64,000 nt of DNA from VFJZ01 sp046598415 (GTDB taxonomy: Bacteria; Actinomycetota; Thermoleophilia; Gaiellales; F1-60-MAGs149), in the NCBI GenBank assembly GCA_046598415.1, contig JBKJIG010000081.1, positions 1-64,000 on the forward strand, given 5' to 3'. The position numbers and the translations under genes are program-made. The notes under the pieces were generated by a model. That model saw only the letters and a program-made list of their open reading frames with translations, was not told the DNA's origin and did not search any database. This document shows, piece by piece, positions 53,231-62,218 of the stretch (the stretch's first letter is position 1; each line of letters starts with the position of its first letter).

Positions 53231-54613
53231 ATGGAGCTCACATCTGCGCCGCCGACGCTTCGTGACCACCGGCCGGAGTACGACCAGAAGGGCGAGGAAC
53301 TGCGCGGGGCCGGAGTCAAGTACGTCTTTTCCGCCTACTGCGACGTACACGGGGTCGGTAAGGGGAAGATGGTGCCGATCGAGCACTTCGCGCAGATGAT
53401 GCGCGGGTCGGAACTCTTCACCGGTGCTGCGATCGACGGCCTGGGCCAGTCGCCGGCAGATGACGAGCTCGGCGTGAGACCGGATCTCGAGCGCATCATC
53501 GTCATGCCGCATCGCCCGACCGTCGCGTGGGCGCCGGGGAACCTGCATCACGGGTCAACGCCGTGGCCCATGTGCAGCCGGAACGTCTTGCAGCGCGCCG
53601 TCGACCGGGCCAGAGGAATGGGCCTTACGTTCAACCTCGGGATTGAGACCGAATTCTACCTCGTGCGCAAACGCGATGACGGTTCGATCGAGCAGCACAA
53701 CCCGTTGGATGTCATGGAGCGCGCGGCCTACGACATCGTCGACACCCTCGGCGCATACGACTTTCTCGACGACGCCGTCACTCGCATGAATGCGGCCGGC
53801 TTCGACGTCCACTCGTTCGATCACGAAGACTCGAACGGACAGTTCGAGATCGATTTCCACTACTCCGATGTCATGACCATGGCCGATCGACAGGTCTTCT
53901 GGCGCATGATGATGAAGGAGCTAGCACGGAACCATGGCTTCGAAATCACGATGATGCCCAAGCCCTACTCGAACCGCACTGGGACGGGCGCGCACTTCAA
54001 CATGTCGCTGGCCGACGAGAACGGTGTCAACCTCTTCGACGCAGCGGCAGATTCTCGTGGCTGCGGCGTGTCACAGATGGCCTATCAGTTCATCGCTGGA
54101 ATCTTGCGCCATGCGCCCGCACTCACGGCGGTTGCCTGTCCGACGGTCAACTCGTACAAGCGGCTCGTGGTCTCCGGCTCGATGACCGGTTTTACATGGG
54201 CCCCCGTCTTCATGTCGTACGGACGCAACAATCGGACGCACATGGTCCGGATTCCGATGACATCACCGCGCGTCGAGAGCCGCGCAGTCGACCCGACCTG
54301 CAACCCGTATCTTACTGCGGCGATGTACCTCCATGCGGGCCTGGACGGCATCGAGGCTGGGCTCGACCCGGGCGACCCCATCAACCTCGACATGTACGTC
54401 CAGTCGCAGGAGACGATCGACGACCTCGGCATCCAGACGCTCCCGCGAACCCTGCTCGAGGCCGTCGAGGCCTTCGCCGTCGATCCGCTCTCCGAACGCG
54501 CTTTTGGCACCGAGCTGCGCGACGCGTTCGTGGAGCTCAAGACCCGAGAGTGGTGGGAGTACCACAACCACGTCTCGGAGTGGGAGCTTCGACGCTACCT
54601 GACGTTCTTCTAG
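53231..54613 (+). CDS. Type III glutamine synthetase-like ligase (GlnT/GmaS-like)
   Basis: 460 residues, strong AGGAGGG Shine-Dalgarno. N-domain GVGKGKMVPIEHFAQMMRGSEL, metal site GIETEFYL, SNGQFEIDF, ATP/glutamate regions KPYSNRTGTGAHFNMSL, NSYKRLVVSGSMTG, and ESRAVDPTCNPYL. Lies in the subgroup usually called type III glutamate-ammonia ligase, which also includes gamma-glutamylmethylamide synthetases; it lacks the adenylylation-site context of housekeeping GlnA. Four bases separate it from the creatininase gene. Probable role: ATP-driven gamma-glutamylation of ammonia or a small amine taken up by the permease. Confidence 0.85.
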   Translation: MELTSAPPTLRDHRPEYDQKGEELRGAGVKYVFSAYCDVHGVGKGKMVPIEHFAQMMRGSELFTGAAIDGLGQSPADDELGVRPDLERIIVMPHRPTVAWAPGNLHHGSTPWPMCSRNVLQRAVDRARGMGLTFNLGIETEFYLVRKRDDGSIEQHNPLDVMERAAYDIVDTLGAYDFLDDAVTRMNAAGFDVHSFDHEDSNGQFEIDFHYSDVMTMADRQVFWRMMMKELARNHGFEITMMPKPYSNRTGTGAHFNMSLADENGVNLFDAAADSRGCGVSQMAYQFIAGILRHAPALTAVACPTVNSYKRLVVSGSMTGFTWAPVFMSYGRNNRTHMVRIPMTSPRVESRAVDPTCNPYLTAAMYLHAGLDGIEAGLDPGDPINLDMYVQSQETIDDLGIQTLPRTLLEAVEAFAVDPLSERAFGTELRDAFVELKTREWWEYHNHVSEWELRRYLTFF

Positions 54614-54617
54614 GCGC

Positions 54618-55406
54618 ATGGCCGACCCAGTCCGACTCGAACAGCTCAGCTGGCCGCAGATAGGCGTGCTCGTGCACGCGGGCGAATCACTCTGTTTGCT
54701 GCCAATCGGCGCAACCGAGCAGCATGGACGACACCTTCCGTGCGCGACAGACACCTTGCTCGTCGAGGCCGCATGCGAGGAGGCGTCGGCGCGCACCCGG
54801 GCTCCGCTTGCCCCAACCCTCTCGGTCAGCTCATCCCACGCCCACACGACCAAGTGGCCCGGGACATTCTCGTTACCGCCTCGTGTCGTGATCGAGGTCG
54901 TGTGCGAGTTTGCTCGCTGGGTGCGGGCAAGTGGGTTTACGAAGCTGCTGCTCGTCAACTCGCACGGCGGCAACCCGGGGGCGCTCCGTGTCGCCGTAGA
55001 CGAGGTTCGCCGAGCCAGTGAGCTTCAGATCGGCTGTGTCCACACCTTCGCGCTTACACCGGCCATTGCGGCGCAGTTCGAACGCGATGCGATCGACTGG
55101 CACGCAAACCGGGCCGAGACCTCTCTGATGCTCCATCTGCACCCCGAGCTCGTCGACCGGAGCGCGATCCACGACGATCCCGACCGCACGATCGGACGGG
55201 TGTTTTCCTACCACGTCGCGCAGACGAGCATCGATGGTTTGACGGGATCGCCGAGCGAGGGCACCACGGCCGAGGGGGCGGTGCTCTTCGAGCAGATTGT
55301 CGAGGCGCTCTGCGACGTCGTCATCGCAGCACGCGCTGAGAGCTATCCGGACATCGGCGCAGCGCCCGACGGCGCCGTCGGAACGCAACGAAGGGATGGA
55401 CGATGA
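54618..55406 (+). CDS. Creatininase-family amidohydrolase
   Basis: 262 residues. LPIGATEQHGRHLPCATD supplies metal ligands E34, H36 and D45, NSHGGN gives H116, and ANRAETSLML gives E167, so the binuclear metal site looks complete. Family reactions: creatinine to creatine, peptide-tail cleavage in mycofactocin (MftE), and formamide hydrolysis in riboflavin analogues; without mft genes nearby, a catabolic cyclic-amide or amide hydrolase is favoured. Coupled to the permease (ATGA). Confidence 0.85.
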   Translation: MADPVRLEQLSWPQIGVLVHAGESLCLLPIGATEQHGRHLPCATDTLLVEAACEEASARTRAPLAPTLSVSSSHAHTTKWPGTFSLPPRVVIEVVCEFARWVRASGFTKLLLVNSHGGNPGALRVAVDEVRRASELQIGCVHTFALTPAIAAQFERDAIDWHANRAETSLMLHLHPELVDRSAIHDDPDRTIGRVFSYHVAQTSIDGLTGSPSEGTTAEGAVLFEQIVEALCDVVIAARAESYPDIGAAPDGAVGTQRRDGR

Positions 55407-56851
55407 CCATTTCGACCCCAACACAGGAGCCTGTCGAGGAGACACCGCGGACACTCCTGAAAACGATGCGGTGGTACGACGGATTCATCGTATGCCTGTC
55501 GGCCTCCGGCTTCCTGCTGGCCACGCTCGGCTACACGATCGGGTCCGTCGGCGCGCTCGGCGCACTGTTCCTCTGCGCGATCACGGTGCTGATCGGCGGG
55601 GTGCAATCCTACATCTTCACCGAACCCGCCACGATGTTCCCCGACAGCACCGGAGGGCTTGCCGCCTATGCGCGCGAGGCGTGGCGGCGGCGCCTGAACA
55701 TCGTATCGCCGCTCGCCGGCTTCGCCTACTGGATCGCCTACACGTCCACGTTCTCCGTGTTCGGCCTGCTCGCCGGACAGCTGATCCAGGCCCAGTGGTT
55801 CAGCGGTCAAACCTGGTCTGCCGAGGTCGGTCCGCTCTCCGTCGGGTTCGCGCAGGTCGTTGCGTGCGCCATCATCGTCGCCGTCTGGACGATCAACGTC
55901 GCTGGCATGCGGCCCACTCGCATCTTCGGATATATCACCGGTGTGCTGTTCTGCGTCGTGCTGTTGCTTTTTGCGTTTCTGCCCTACTTGACAGGGCACT
56001 TCGACACCTCCCTCCTGACCTGGAAGATCGGAGGGTCTGACCAGGACTGGGGTGGTCTTCGCCTCGTTTTCGTGTGGATCTACCTGCTCGGATGGTCGGC
56101 GTATCCGACCGAACAGGCCGCGACGTTCGCACCGGAGTACCACGATCCGCTCGATGACACCCGAAAAGGCCTTCTCTCGTCGGCGGGCTTCGCGCTATTC
56201 AGTTTCACGCTCGTGCCGCTCGGCCTCGGCGGCGTCCTCTCGCAGGAGACGATCGGAAGCGATCCGGTCGCGTTCTACGTCACGGCGCTCGAGAAGATGA
56301 TCGGATCGGTCGGATCGGGCGCTGCAGTCGTTCTCATCGTGGTCGCGTGCTTGCTCACGATGAATGCCTCTACGATGAACGCCTCTCGGGCCCTGTATGC
56401 GACCTCGTTGCGAGGCCACACGATCCGGATCTTCGGCAAGCTCAACCGAAGCCACGTCCCGGCCAACGCCATGACGCTGGACATGGTCGTGAACGTCGTG
56501 GTGGTCATCGTGCTGAACAGCGTCATCGGGATCATCGCGGCGAGCAACTTGGCGTACTTCGTGGTCGTAATCCTGGCTCTCGGCGGTGTAGTGCTGCTCC
56601 GAATCGATGCGCCGGGGCAGGCGCGCCCGATTCGGCTCCGCCGTCGGTGGTTGGTTGTCGCCGCCGTTCTCGCGGTTTTCAACGCTATTGCGCTCGTCGT
56701 CGGGGCGCTCTCGTTCCAGCTGACCGGCTACGGCGGGATAGGCACGCTTGTCGTCGGCGTCGGCGCACTATTTCTCGGCATCGTGCTCTACCTCTGGAGG
56801 GTCTACGTCGAGGAGCGTGGCAAGATTGTCTGGCGCGATCTCAGCGATTAG
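55403..56851 (+). CDS. APC-superfamily amino acid/amine permease
   Basis: 482 residues, about twelve membrane segments; hydrophilic N-tail (TPTQEPVEETPRTLLKTMRWYDG) then the APC core with GYTIGSVGALGALFL, an AYWIAYTS segment and a long mid-loop SDQDWGG. AAGGGATGG Shine-Dalgarno. As the last gene of the regulator-ligase-amidohydrolase set it most likely imports their substrate. Membrane protein; specificity unknown. Confidence 0.88.
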   Translation: MTISTPTQEPVEETPRTLLKTMRWYDGFIVCLSASGFLLATLGYTIGSVGALGALFLCAITVLIGGVQSYIFTEPATMFPDSTGGLAAYAREAWRRRLNIVSPLAGFAYWIAYTSTFSVFGLLAGQLIQAQWFSGQTWSAEVGPLSVGFAQVVACAIIVAVWTINVAGMRPTRIFGYITGVLFCVVLLLFAFLPYLTGHFDTSLLTWKIGGSDQDWGGLRLVFVWIYLLGWSAYPTEQAATFAPEYHDPLDDTRKGLLSSAGFALFSFTLVPLGLGGVLSQETIGSDPVAFYVTALEKMIGSVGSGAAVVLIVVACLLTMNASTMNASRALYATSLRGHTIRIFGKLNRSHVPANAMTLDMVVNVVVVIVLNSVIGIIAASNLAYFVVVILALGGVVLLRIDAPGQARPIRLRRRWLVVAAVLAVFNAIALVVGALSFQLTGYGGIGTLVVGVGALFLGIVLYLWRVYVEERGKIVWRDLSD

Positions 56852-57101
56852 GTGTCCCTGTCTTCGGAGGTGGCGTACGCGGCTGATGGGTGGCGGCGGG
56901 GTTGCCGATGGCTCGGTCGGGGGCGGTGTACTGAGCAACCGCTGCAGCCCGCGTCGAGACCTCGGCGCTTTTTGAGGCGTCATCGGCGTCGCCGTCACAA
57001 GCGGCCAGCAGGACGGTCACCGCCCCGATCGCCAAGACATTCGCGCCCAGCCTGACCCTATACCCGCACCATCCGACGAGGGCTTCCTCGATCGAGCGCA
57101 T
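56841..57101 (-). CDS. Possible small lipoprotein
   Basis: 86 residues; LGANVLAIGAVTVLLAACDGDADD has a lipobox-like LLAAC after a hydrophobic stretch, then a short Ala/Thr/Pro-rich tail ending in a basic KTGTPNR. The N-terminus before it (MRSIEEALVGWCGYR) is long for a signal peptide. Overlaps the permease 3' end by 11 bp. May be spurious. Confidence 0.35.
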   Translation of the reverse strand: MRSIEEALVGWCGYRVRLGANVLAIGAVTVLLAACDGDADDASKSAEVSTRAAAVAQYTAPDRAIGNPAATHQPRTPPPKTGTPNR

Positions 57102-57256
57102 CCCCAAGCGCCGCCCGGCGAGGGCGACGGGTGCCACGCAGCTGTCACGTTGATCCACCCAGATCCACCGGGATCGACAGCCGCCCGGGTGTTACTTTTC
57201 CAGCGATTTCCGGCCAGATCCTTGATCCACGGAGACCCACCGAGCTCACGTCGGGC

Positions 57257-57300
57257 GACTTTTAATCCTCCGGTCAGGGTTCGATTCCCTGTCGGCCCAT
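57257..57300 (+). repeat. Attachment-site-like repeat, right copy
   Basis: Exact 44-bp copy of 47477-47520. The upstream half of a tRNA is absent here, so it is not a functional tRNA. Right boundary of the island. Confidence 0.85.
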
Positions 57301-57881
57301 AAATCCTGCAAATCAACATGCTCTGAGCTGAGGCTCCCGACGGTTGCATCGCTACCGAACGCGCTAAGCCCGCCTGTGATCGCAAGAAATGCCTGCAAAT
57401 GAGCGCGTAGACAAATTCAGTTGACCGATCGACTGATAATCCTCCAGTCGTCGAGCCGCGTCATTCTTCTTCCTGCAATTCCACGCTTTCGTGGCCGGCC
57501 GAACGCCGAGGTAAGCGAGAGGTCAGCCGCAGGCGTGGGCAGAATCTACCTCGGATCCGCCGACGCCAGTTCATTTCCTCGATAGCCTGAACCGGGAGCC
57601 GGCGGTGACGGCCGCGCCATCGGACTTCCGCGGGCACTCGATCGCCCAAACAGGCTATTCCTGGCCCCAGAACCCAGCGAAATCGCGAGACGGGTTCGGC
57701 TGCACGCCGATGCAGGCGGCGCGCCGACGCGCTGTATGCTCGCTCGTCCCCGTCGAGAGGAGCGCCGCCAATGCCCGTGAAGGCACTCCACCGTCTCCAA
57801 GGCGACTCGCGGTAACGACGCGCTGCGGGTGATGCCCCAGTTCGACCGCCGTGTGAGCGCGAGTGTGCGAGTATCGGCGGC
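57301..57881. other. Gene-free stretch right of the island
   Basis: About 580 bp without a convincing gene. At 57431-57449, GACTGATAATCCTCCAGTC partly recalls the anticodon arm of the repeats (TAATCCTCC) and may be an older, decayed copy; only 9 bp match without gaps, so this is weak. Confidence 0.5.
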
Positions 57882-58322
57882 ATGAGCGATCCGCGCACCG
57901 CACCGTACGGCGCCATCCGCTGGGTCGACGTTGACACCCTCGCCCAGGTCGACCCGAGGAACGCGCACATCAGCGACTCGGACTTTTATCTCGTTCGTCG
58001 CCATTTCGACGTCCAGGCGTTCGGCGTCAACGCCGCGACCGGGAACGCCGGCGCCGAGATGATCGAACCACATCACGAGGCCGACGACGAGGCGAACCGG
58101 ACGAACGGCCACCAGGAGCTCTTCGCCGTGATGACCGGACACGCGGTCTTCACGGTCGCCGGGGAAGAGATCGACGCGCCGGCCGGGACGATCGTCTTTG
58201 TGCGCGATCCGGCGCTGCTCCGCGCCGCCCGGGCAGTCGCCGACGACACGGCGATCTTCATGGTCGGAGGACCCGCCGGCGCCCCGTACACCATCTCGCG
58301 CTGGGAAGTACCGCTCCCGTAA
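57882..58322 (+). CDS. Cupin-domain protein
   Basis: 146 residues. Cupin motif 1 in PHHEADDEANRTNGHQELFAVMTGHAVFTVAGE and motif 2 in APAGTIVFVRDPALLRAAR; ends GAPYTISRWEVPLP. Histidines and Glu for a metal are present. No catalytic role can be assigned. Isolated, flanked by gene-poor DNA. Confidence 0.8.
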   Translation: MSDPRTAPYGAIRWVDVDTLAQVDPRNAHISDSDFYLVRRHFDVQAFGVNAATGNAGAEMIEPHHEADDEANRTNGHQELFAVMTGHAVFTVAGEEIDAPAGTIVFVRDPALLRAARAVADDTAIFMVGGPAGAPYTISRWEVPLP

Positions 58323-58528
58323 CCGAGCAGCGCCCCGCGTCAGCCGCGCAACGCCACACAGCCTTGGGTAGTCGCTAAGTTCGAGGACGTCTATCTGCCG
58401 GCGTTCGGGTTGAGCGCTGCGCTCTGCGTCGTCGAGGCGGCGGCGGAGGTCGGTGATGTCGTCGCGCAAGCCTGCGAGGCCCTCGCCGCATCAGTCCGCG
58501 GCGGTACCTCCCGCTGGCGGAACTCAGC

Positions 58529-58601
58529 ATCCTTTGCCTCACGTCCGAATAACCTAAGGAAAACGCGTTATCCTTTGCTTGATGACGGTGAAGCCAAGGA
58601 T
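58529..58601 (+). promoter_or_regulatory. Repeated ATCCTTTGC motif upstream of fic
   Basis: ATCCTTTGCCT (58529-58539) and ATCCTTTGCTT (58570-58580) are direct repeats; AAGCCAAGGAT (58591-58601) is the inverted form of the second with one mismatch and a 10-nt gap. They crowd the space before the fic GTG, so an operator for self-control by the Fic winged helix is plausible. Confidence 0.5.
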
Positions 58602-58614
58602 GATGAGGTAACTC

Positions 58615-59808
58615 GTGGCCAGCCCTCCGAAGGCGCCCGGCGTCACGGACCGGGCAGGAAGCTTCCGACGCGTGAGCGGCGGCGGCGAGACGTAGTTCGC
58701 GTTCCACCCGCGGCCGCTTCCGCCGAACCCGGCTCTCCTGATGGACCCCGACGTGCAGGAGTTGCTGGATCGAGCCAACCAGGCGCTCGGACGCCTTGAC
58801 GGGATCACGCTGCTGCTGCCCGATCCGGACCAGTTCCTGTACGCCTACATCCGGAAGGAAGCCGTGCTCTCGTCGCAGATCGAGGGTACCCAATCATCGC
58901 TCTCGGACCTGCTGCTGTTCGAACACGACGAGGCCCCAGGCGTGCCGGTGGCCGATACACGAGAGACCTCCAACTACATCCGAGCAATGAACCACGGGAT
59001 CGAGCGGATGCGTGACGGGTTCCCACTGAGCCTCCGCCTGTTCAGAGAAGTCCACGCCCTGTTACTCGAGTCCGGCCGCGGAGCCGGCCAGGCACCGGGC
59101 GAGTTCCGCTCATCGCAGAACTGGATCGGCGGCACTCGACCCGGGAACGCACGCTACGTGCCGCCGCCTGCCCACGAGGTAGTGCCCGCCATGGGCGCGC
59201 TTGAGAAGTTCCTTCACAACGATCCGGTGAAGACGCCGGTGCTTGTGAAGGCGGCGCTGGCACACGCCCAGTTCGAGACCATCCACCCGTTCCTGGACGG
59301 CAATGGACGCGTCGGGCGACTCCTGATCACGCTGCTCCTCTGCGCCGAGGAGCAACAGGTCCTGTCCCGGCCGCAGCTCTATCTCAGCCTCTTCCTGAAG
59401 CGCAATCGGGACGAGTATTACACGCACCTCCAGCGCGTCCGAACCCACGGCGAGTCGGAACAGTGGCTGCGCTTCTTCCTCGAGGGCGTCAACGACGTCG
59501 CCGGCTCTGCAACCGACACGACCAGGCGACTGCTGACGCTCGTCGAAGAAGACCGGCAGGCGATCCATGGACTGCGCCGCGCCAGCGGATCCGCGCTTCG
59601 CCTCCACGAACTCGCGATCCGCCAGATCGTCTTCCGGATACCCGAGGCCGCCGACACCCTCGGGCTGTCCGAGGTGACCGTCGCGACCACGGCGGCGCAC
59701 CTCGCAGCTCTCGGCATCGTCCGCGAGGCCACCGGCCGGTCGCGCAACAAGCTGTTCGTCTACACCAGATACCTCGCCGTCCTTGAAGAAGGTACGGCCG
59801 TCGCGTGA
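58615..59808 (+). pseudogene. Fic-domain AMP transferase with in-frame TAG near the start
   Basis: Reading from the GTG at 58615 (GAGG Shine-Dalgarno) gives the normal family N-terminus (ASPPKAPGVTDRAGSF, RVSGGGET), then TAG at 58693-58695, then FAFHPRPLPPNPALLMDPDV in the same frame. Beyond the stop a 355-residue ORF (ATG 58741) keeps everything else: inhibitory motif SSQIEG (class II, S44/E48), catalytic HPFLDGNGRVGR (182-193), and a C-terminal winged helix. So either a fresh nonsense mutant or a gene restarted at 58741. Fic enzymes AMPylate target proteins and often act as toxins or regulators. Confidence 0.75.
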
Positions 59809-59935
59809 GCACCGTTCACACCGCTTCCGAGCCCGACCCCACCACCGAGGTCAACACGAGGTACGCGAGAACCACCGAGACACCCCGAACACAACCGCAC
59901 CGCCGCGGCCAACGTAGCGGGGCCCGTTCCGGCCC

Positions 59936-60260
59936 TTGGCGACGGCCTGGATCCGGCAGGCCCTCCAGCAAGCGATCGCCGAGCATTCGCGGCCACTACG
60001 CCTACCCCGACACCTGCTCTGGGACATCCACCAGATCAAAGACGCGGAGGCAACGCTCCTGCAGCGGCGTGGGCGCCAGCCACGCGCGATCGACGTCGCC
60101 GACCACCTCGGGTGGGCCGAAGGCCGCGTCCACGCCGGCCTCCAGTTCAGCCAAGCACCCGACGAGCCAGACGCGATCGACCTGCTCGACGACCCACTCG
60201 GAATCGCCGCCTAGGAAGACGTGATCACGCGACGCGCAGCCCGCCAGATCGAGCCGCTAA
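59936..60260 (+). pseudogene. Sigma-70 family factor, left fragment (regions 2.4-3)
   Basis: TAWIRQALQQAIAEHSRPLRLPRHLLWDI followed by DAEATLLQRRGRQPRAIDVADHLGW is region 2.4 to 3 of a primary-type sigma factor. Regions 1 to 2.3 are absent (stop in frame at 59915). An in-frame TAG at 60212-60214 precedes DVITRRAARQIEP, and the gene is then cut by the IS1380 element at 60261. Confidence 0.8.
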
Positions 60261-61936
60261 CCCGGATTCCTCAGGAAGCGGGGCGTGAGGTGTGGGCGGG
60301 TGCGGTGATGTCCGCCTGAGCAGGGAAGATTCGTGGTGTCGAGACACGAATCAGCCTGCTCAGGGGGATCACCGTGAGGGTGAACGCTACAGCGCGGATC
60401 GGTCGGGTCGGTGTGCTGGCTGATGGTGAGGGTTTGACGAGCCGGGTCGGTACCGCGGCGATCGTGGAGCTGGCGGATCGGGTCGGGCTGACCGCCGGCT
60501 TGTCGCGTGCTGTCGCGGGCCGCACGGTGCGGCGCTCGGCGGTGGATGGCGGGCGGGTGCTGCGCGATCTGATCGTGATGCTCGCCGATGGCGGCGATGC
60601 GGTGACCGATCTGGGCGTGCTGCGTGATCAGCCGGCGCTGTTTGGCGGGGTGGCGTCGAACGCGACCGCCGCCCGCGTCGTGTCCTACGTCGGAGACGAC
60701 CAGCTGGAGGCGATCCGTGCGGCTCGCGCTGCGGCGCGGGCGCGGGCCTGGGAGCTGGGCGCGGCGCCCACACGGCTGGTGATCGATGTCGATGCGACGC
60801 TGGTCGGCAGCCATTCCGAGAAGGAGGGTGCGGCGGCGACCTGGAAGCGCGGCTTCGGGTTTCATCCGATGCTCGGCTTCCTGGACGAGACGCGGGAGGC
60901 GGTGGGTGGGATCCTGCGGCCCGGCAACGCCGGGTCGAACACCGCCGCTGACAAGGCCTGCGTCGTTGCCGAGGCGCTCCGGCAGATCCCCGTCGAGCGG
61001 CTCGCCGCGGCGACCGCGCACGACGCTGCGGAGGCCTGCCGGATCGTGGTGCGGTGCGACTCGGCCGGCGCCACCCACGACCTGCTCGACGGCTGTCGCG
61101 AGCTGGGCCTGCGCTTCTCGGTCGGGTTCGCGATCGACGCGGGCCTGCGCGAGTCGGTGCTGGCGCTGAAGCCGTGGCGCTGGCGCCGCGCGCTGACCAG
61201 CGACGACGAGCTGCGCGAGGGCGCCTGGGTGGCGGAGATCCCGGCCGTGCAGATGCCGGCCGGCTGGCCCGCCGGAGCCGCCTGATCGTCCGCAAGGAAC
61301 GGCCGCACCCGGGCGCGCAACTGGCGTTCACGGACATTGACGGGCACCGCTTTCAGCTGGTGTTGACCGACCAGCACGGAGACGCGCGGATCCTGGAGCG
61401 TGACCATCGCGCCCGCGGCGACGCCGAAAACCGCGTCCGAAACGCGAAGGATTGCGGGCTGCGGAACCTCCCGTTCAAGGCGTTCGCGGACAACGAAGTG
61501 TGGCTGGAGCTGGTCCTGTGCGCGGCCGATCTGATCGCCTGGACACAAGCGCTGCTGCTGGACGGCGCGCTCAAAACGGCCGAGCCGAAGACGCTCCGCT
61601 ACCGGATCCTGCACGTCGCCGGGCGCCTCACCCGCCACGGCCGCCGCGAGACGCTCCACCTCCCCGCCGGCTGGCCCTGGCGCGACCAGATCCTCGCCGC
61701 CGCCCGCCGTCTCGACGCGCTCCCAGCGCCGTAGCGGTACGCGCGGCGCGCCTCGCGATCACCAGCCCGGACACCCGCCCGCGCCGCGCTGCGCCGACAC
61801 CAGCGCCGAGCCCGCCAACACCGACCCGCACCGCCGTCCGCGACCACCGAACAGGCGCCACACCCCGCACCACACCGACCGACACCCCGAACAGCCGGCG
61901 CGAACGCCACTCACGCCGCTTCCTGAGGAATCCGGG
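60261..61936 (+). mobile_element. IS1380-family insertion sequence
   Basis: 1676 bp with 21-bp perfect terminal inverted repeats (left 60261-60281 CCCGGATTCCTCAGG..., right 61916-61936) and a 4-bp target duplication CTAA on both sides (60257-60260, 61937-61940). Removing the element and one CTAA rejoins the sigma-factor frame (IEP-LTLREREV). Carries one transposase gene, frameshifted. Confidence 0.93.
60374..61734 (+). pseudogene. IS1380 transposase with a frameshift
   Basis: N-terminal 303 codons (TARIGRVGVLADGEGLTSRVG, LVIDVDATLVGSHSEKEGAA, WKRGFGFHPML, VVRCDSAGATHDLL) stop at 61285; the remaining DDE part (RLIVRKERPHPGAQLAF, HRARGDAENRVRNAKDCGL) continues in the -1 frame. A one-base loss near 61270 in the WPAG/RLIV joint explains it. 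No canonical slippery heptamer is visible there. Confidence 0.85.
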
Positions 61937-62218
61937 CTAACGTTGCGCGAGCGCGAAGTCCTCGAGCTGCGCCAGGCCGACGTGCCGGTCCGCGAGATCG
62001 GTCGGCGGCTCGGCATCTCCGGACAGCGCGTCAGCGTGATCGAACAGCGCGCGCGCCAGGCTGGCGCTCGCCGCAACACGCTGACCGCCCCCACGCCACA
62101 GCAGCTCGCCGCCACGTCAACGAAAGGGATAACGTCTCCACGGAGGGTGACCGTCGATCACGTCCTGCCGGGACTACCGGACGCTCGTGAGACGTCTCGG
62201 GGGTTGCTCGGGTGGTAA
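61937..62218 (+). pseudogene. Sigma-70 family factor, right fragment (region 4)
   Basis: LTLREREVLELRQADVPVREIGRRLGISGQRVSVIEQRA is a clear region 4 (-35 binding helix-turn-helix). It fits directly onto the left fragment once the IS and one CTAA are removed. After RQAGARR the reading frame becomes low-complexity and stops at 62218. Confidence 0.8.

Noticed and set aside
54618..55406. Creatininase-family gene as MftE of a mycofactocin cluster
   Set aside because: No mftA, mftB, mftC or mftF-like genes nearby; context is ligase plus permease.
49352..57300. Extra tRNA-Lys genes at 49352 and 57257
   Set aside because: Only the 3' part is present; acceptor 5' strand and D arm are missing, so these are attachment-type remnants.
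47477..57300. Integrase gene inside the island
   Set aside because: Searched all frames for tyrosine-recombinase (R..HxxR..Y) and serine-recombinase features; only IS transposase remnants were found.
58693..60214. TAG recoding (pyrrolysine or suppressor) because two neighbouring genes have in-frame TAG
   Set aside because: TAG is used as the normal stop of ftsH, dnaB and purD here, the second gene is also truncated and IS-split, and no pyl genes or suppressor tRNA are seen; decay is simpler.
59805..60224. 139-codon plus-strand frame after fic
   Set aside because: Ser/Thr/Arg-rich shadow in another frame of the sigma-factor fragment.
61260..61290. Programmed -1 frameshift in the IS1380 transposase
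   Set aside because: No slippery heptamer at the joint; IS1380 transposases are normally single-frame. Kept only as a possibility in the findings.
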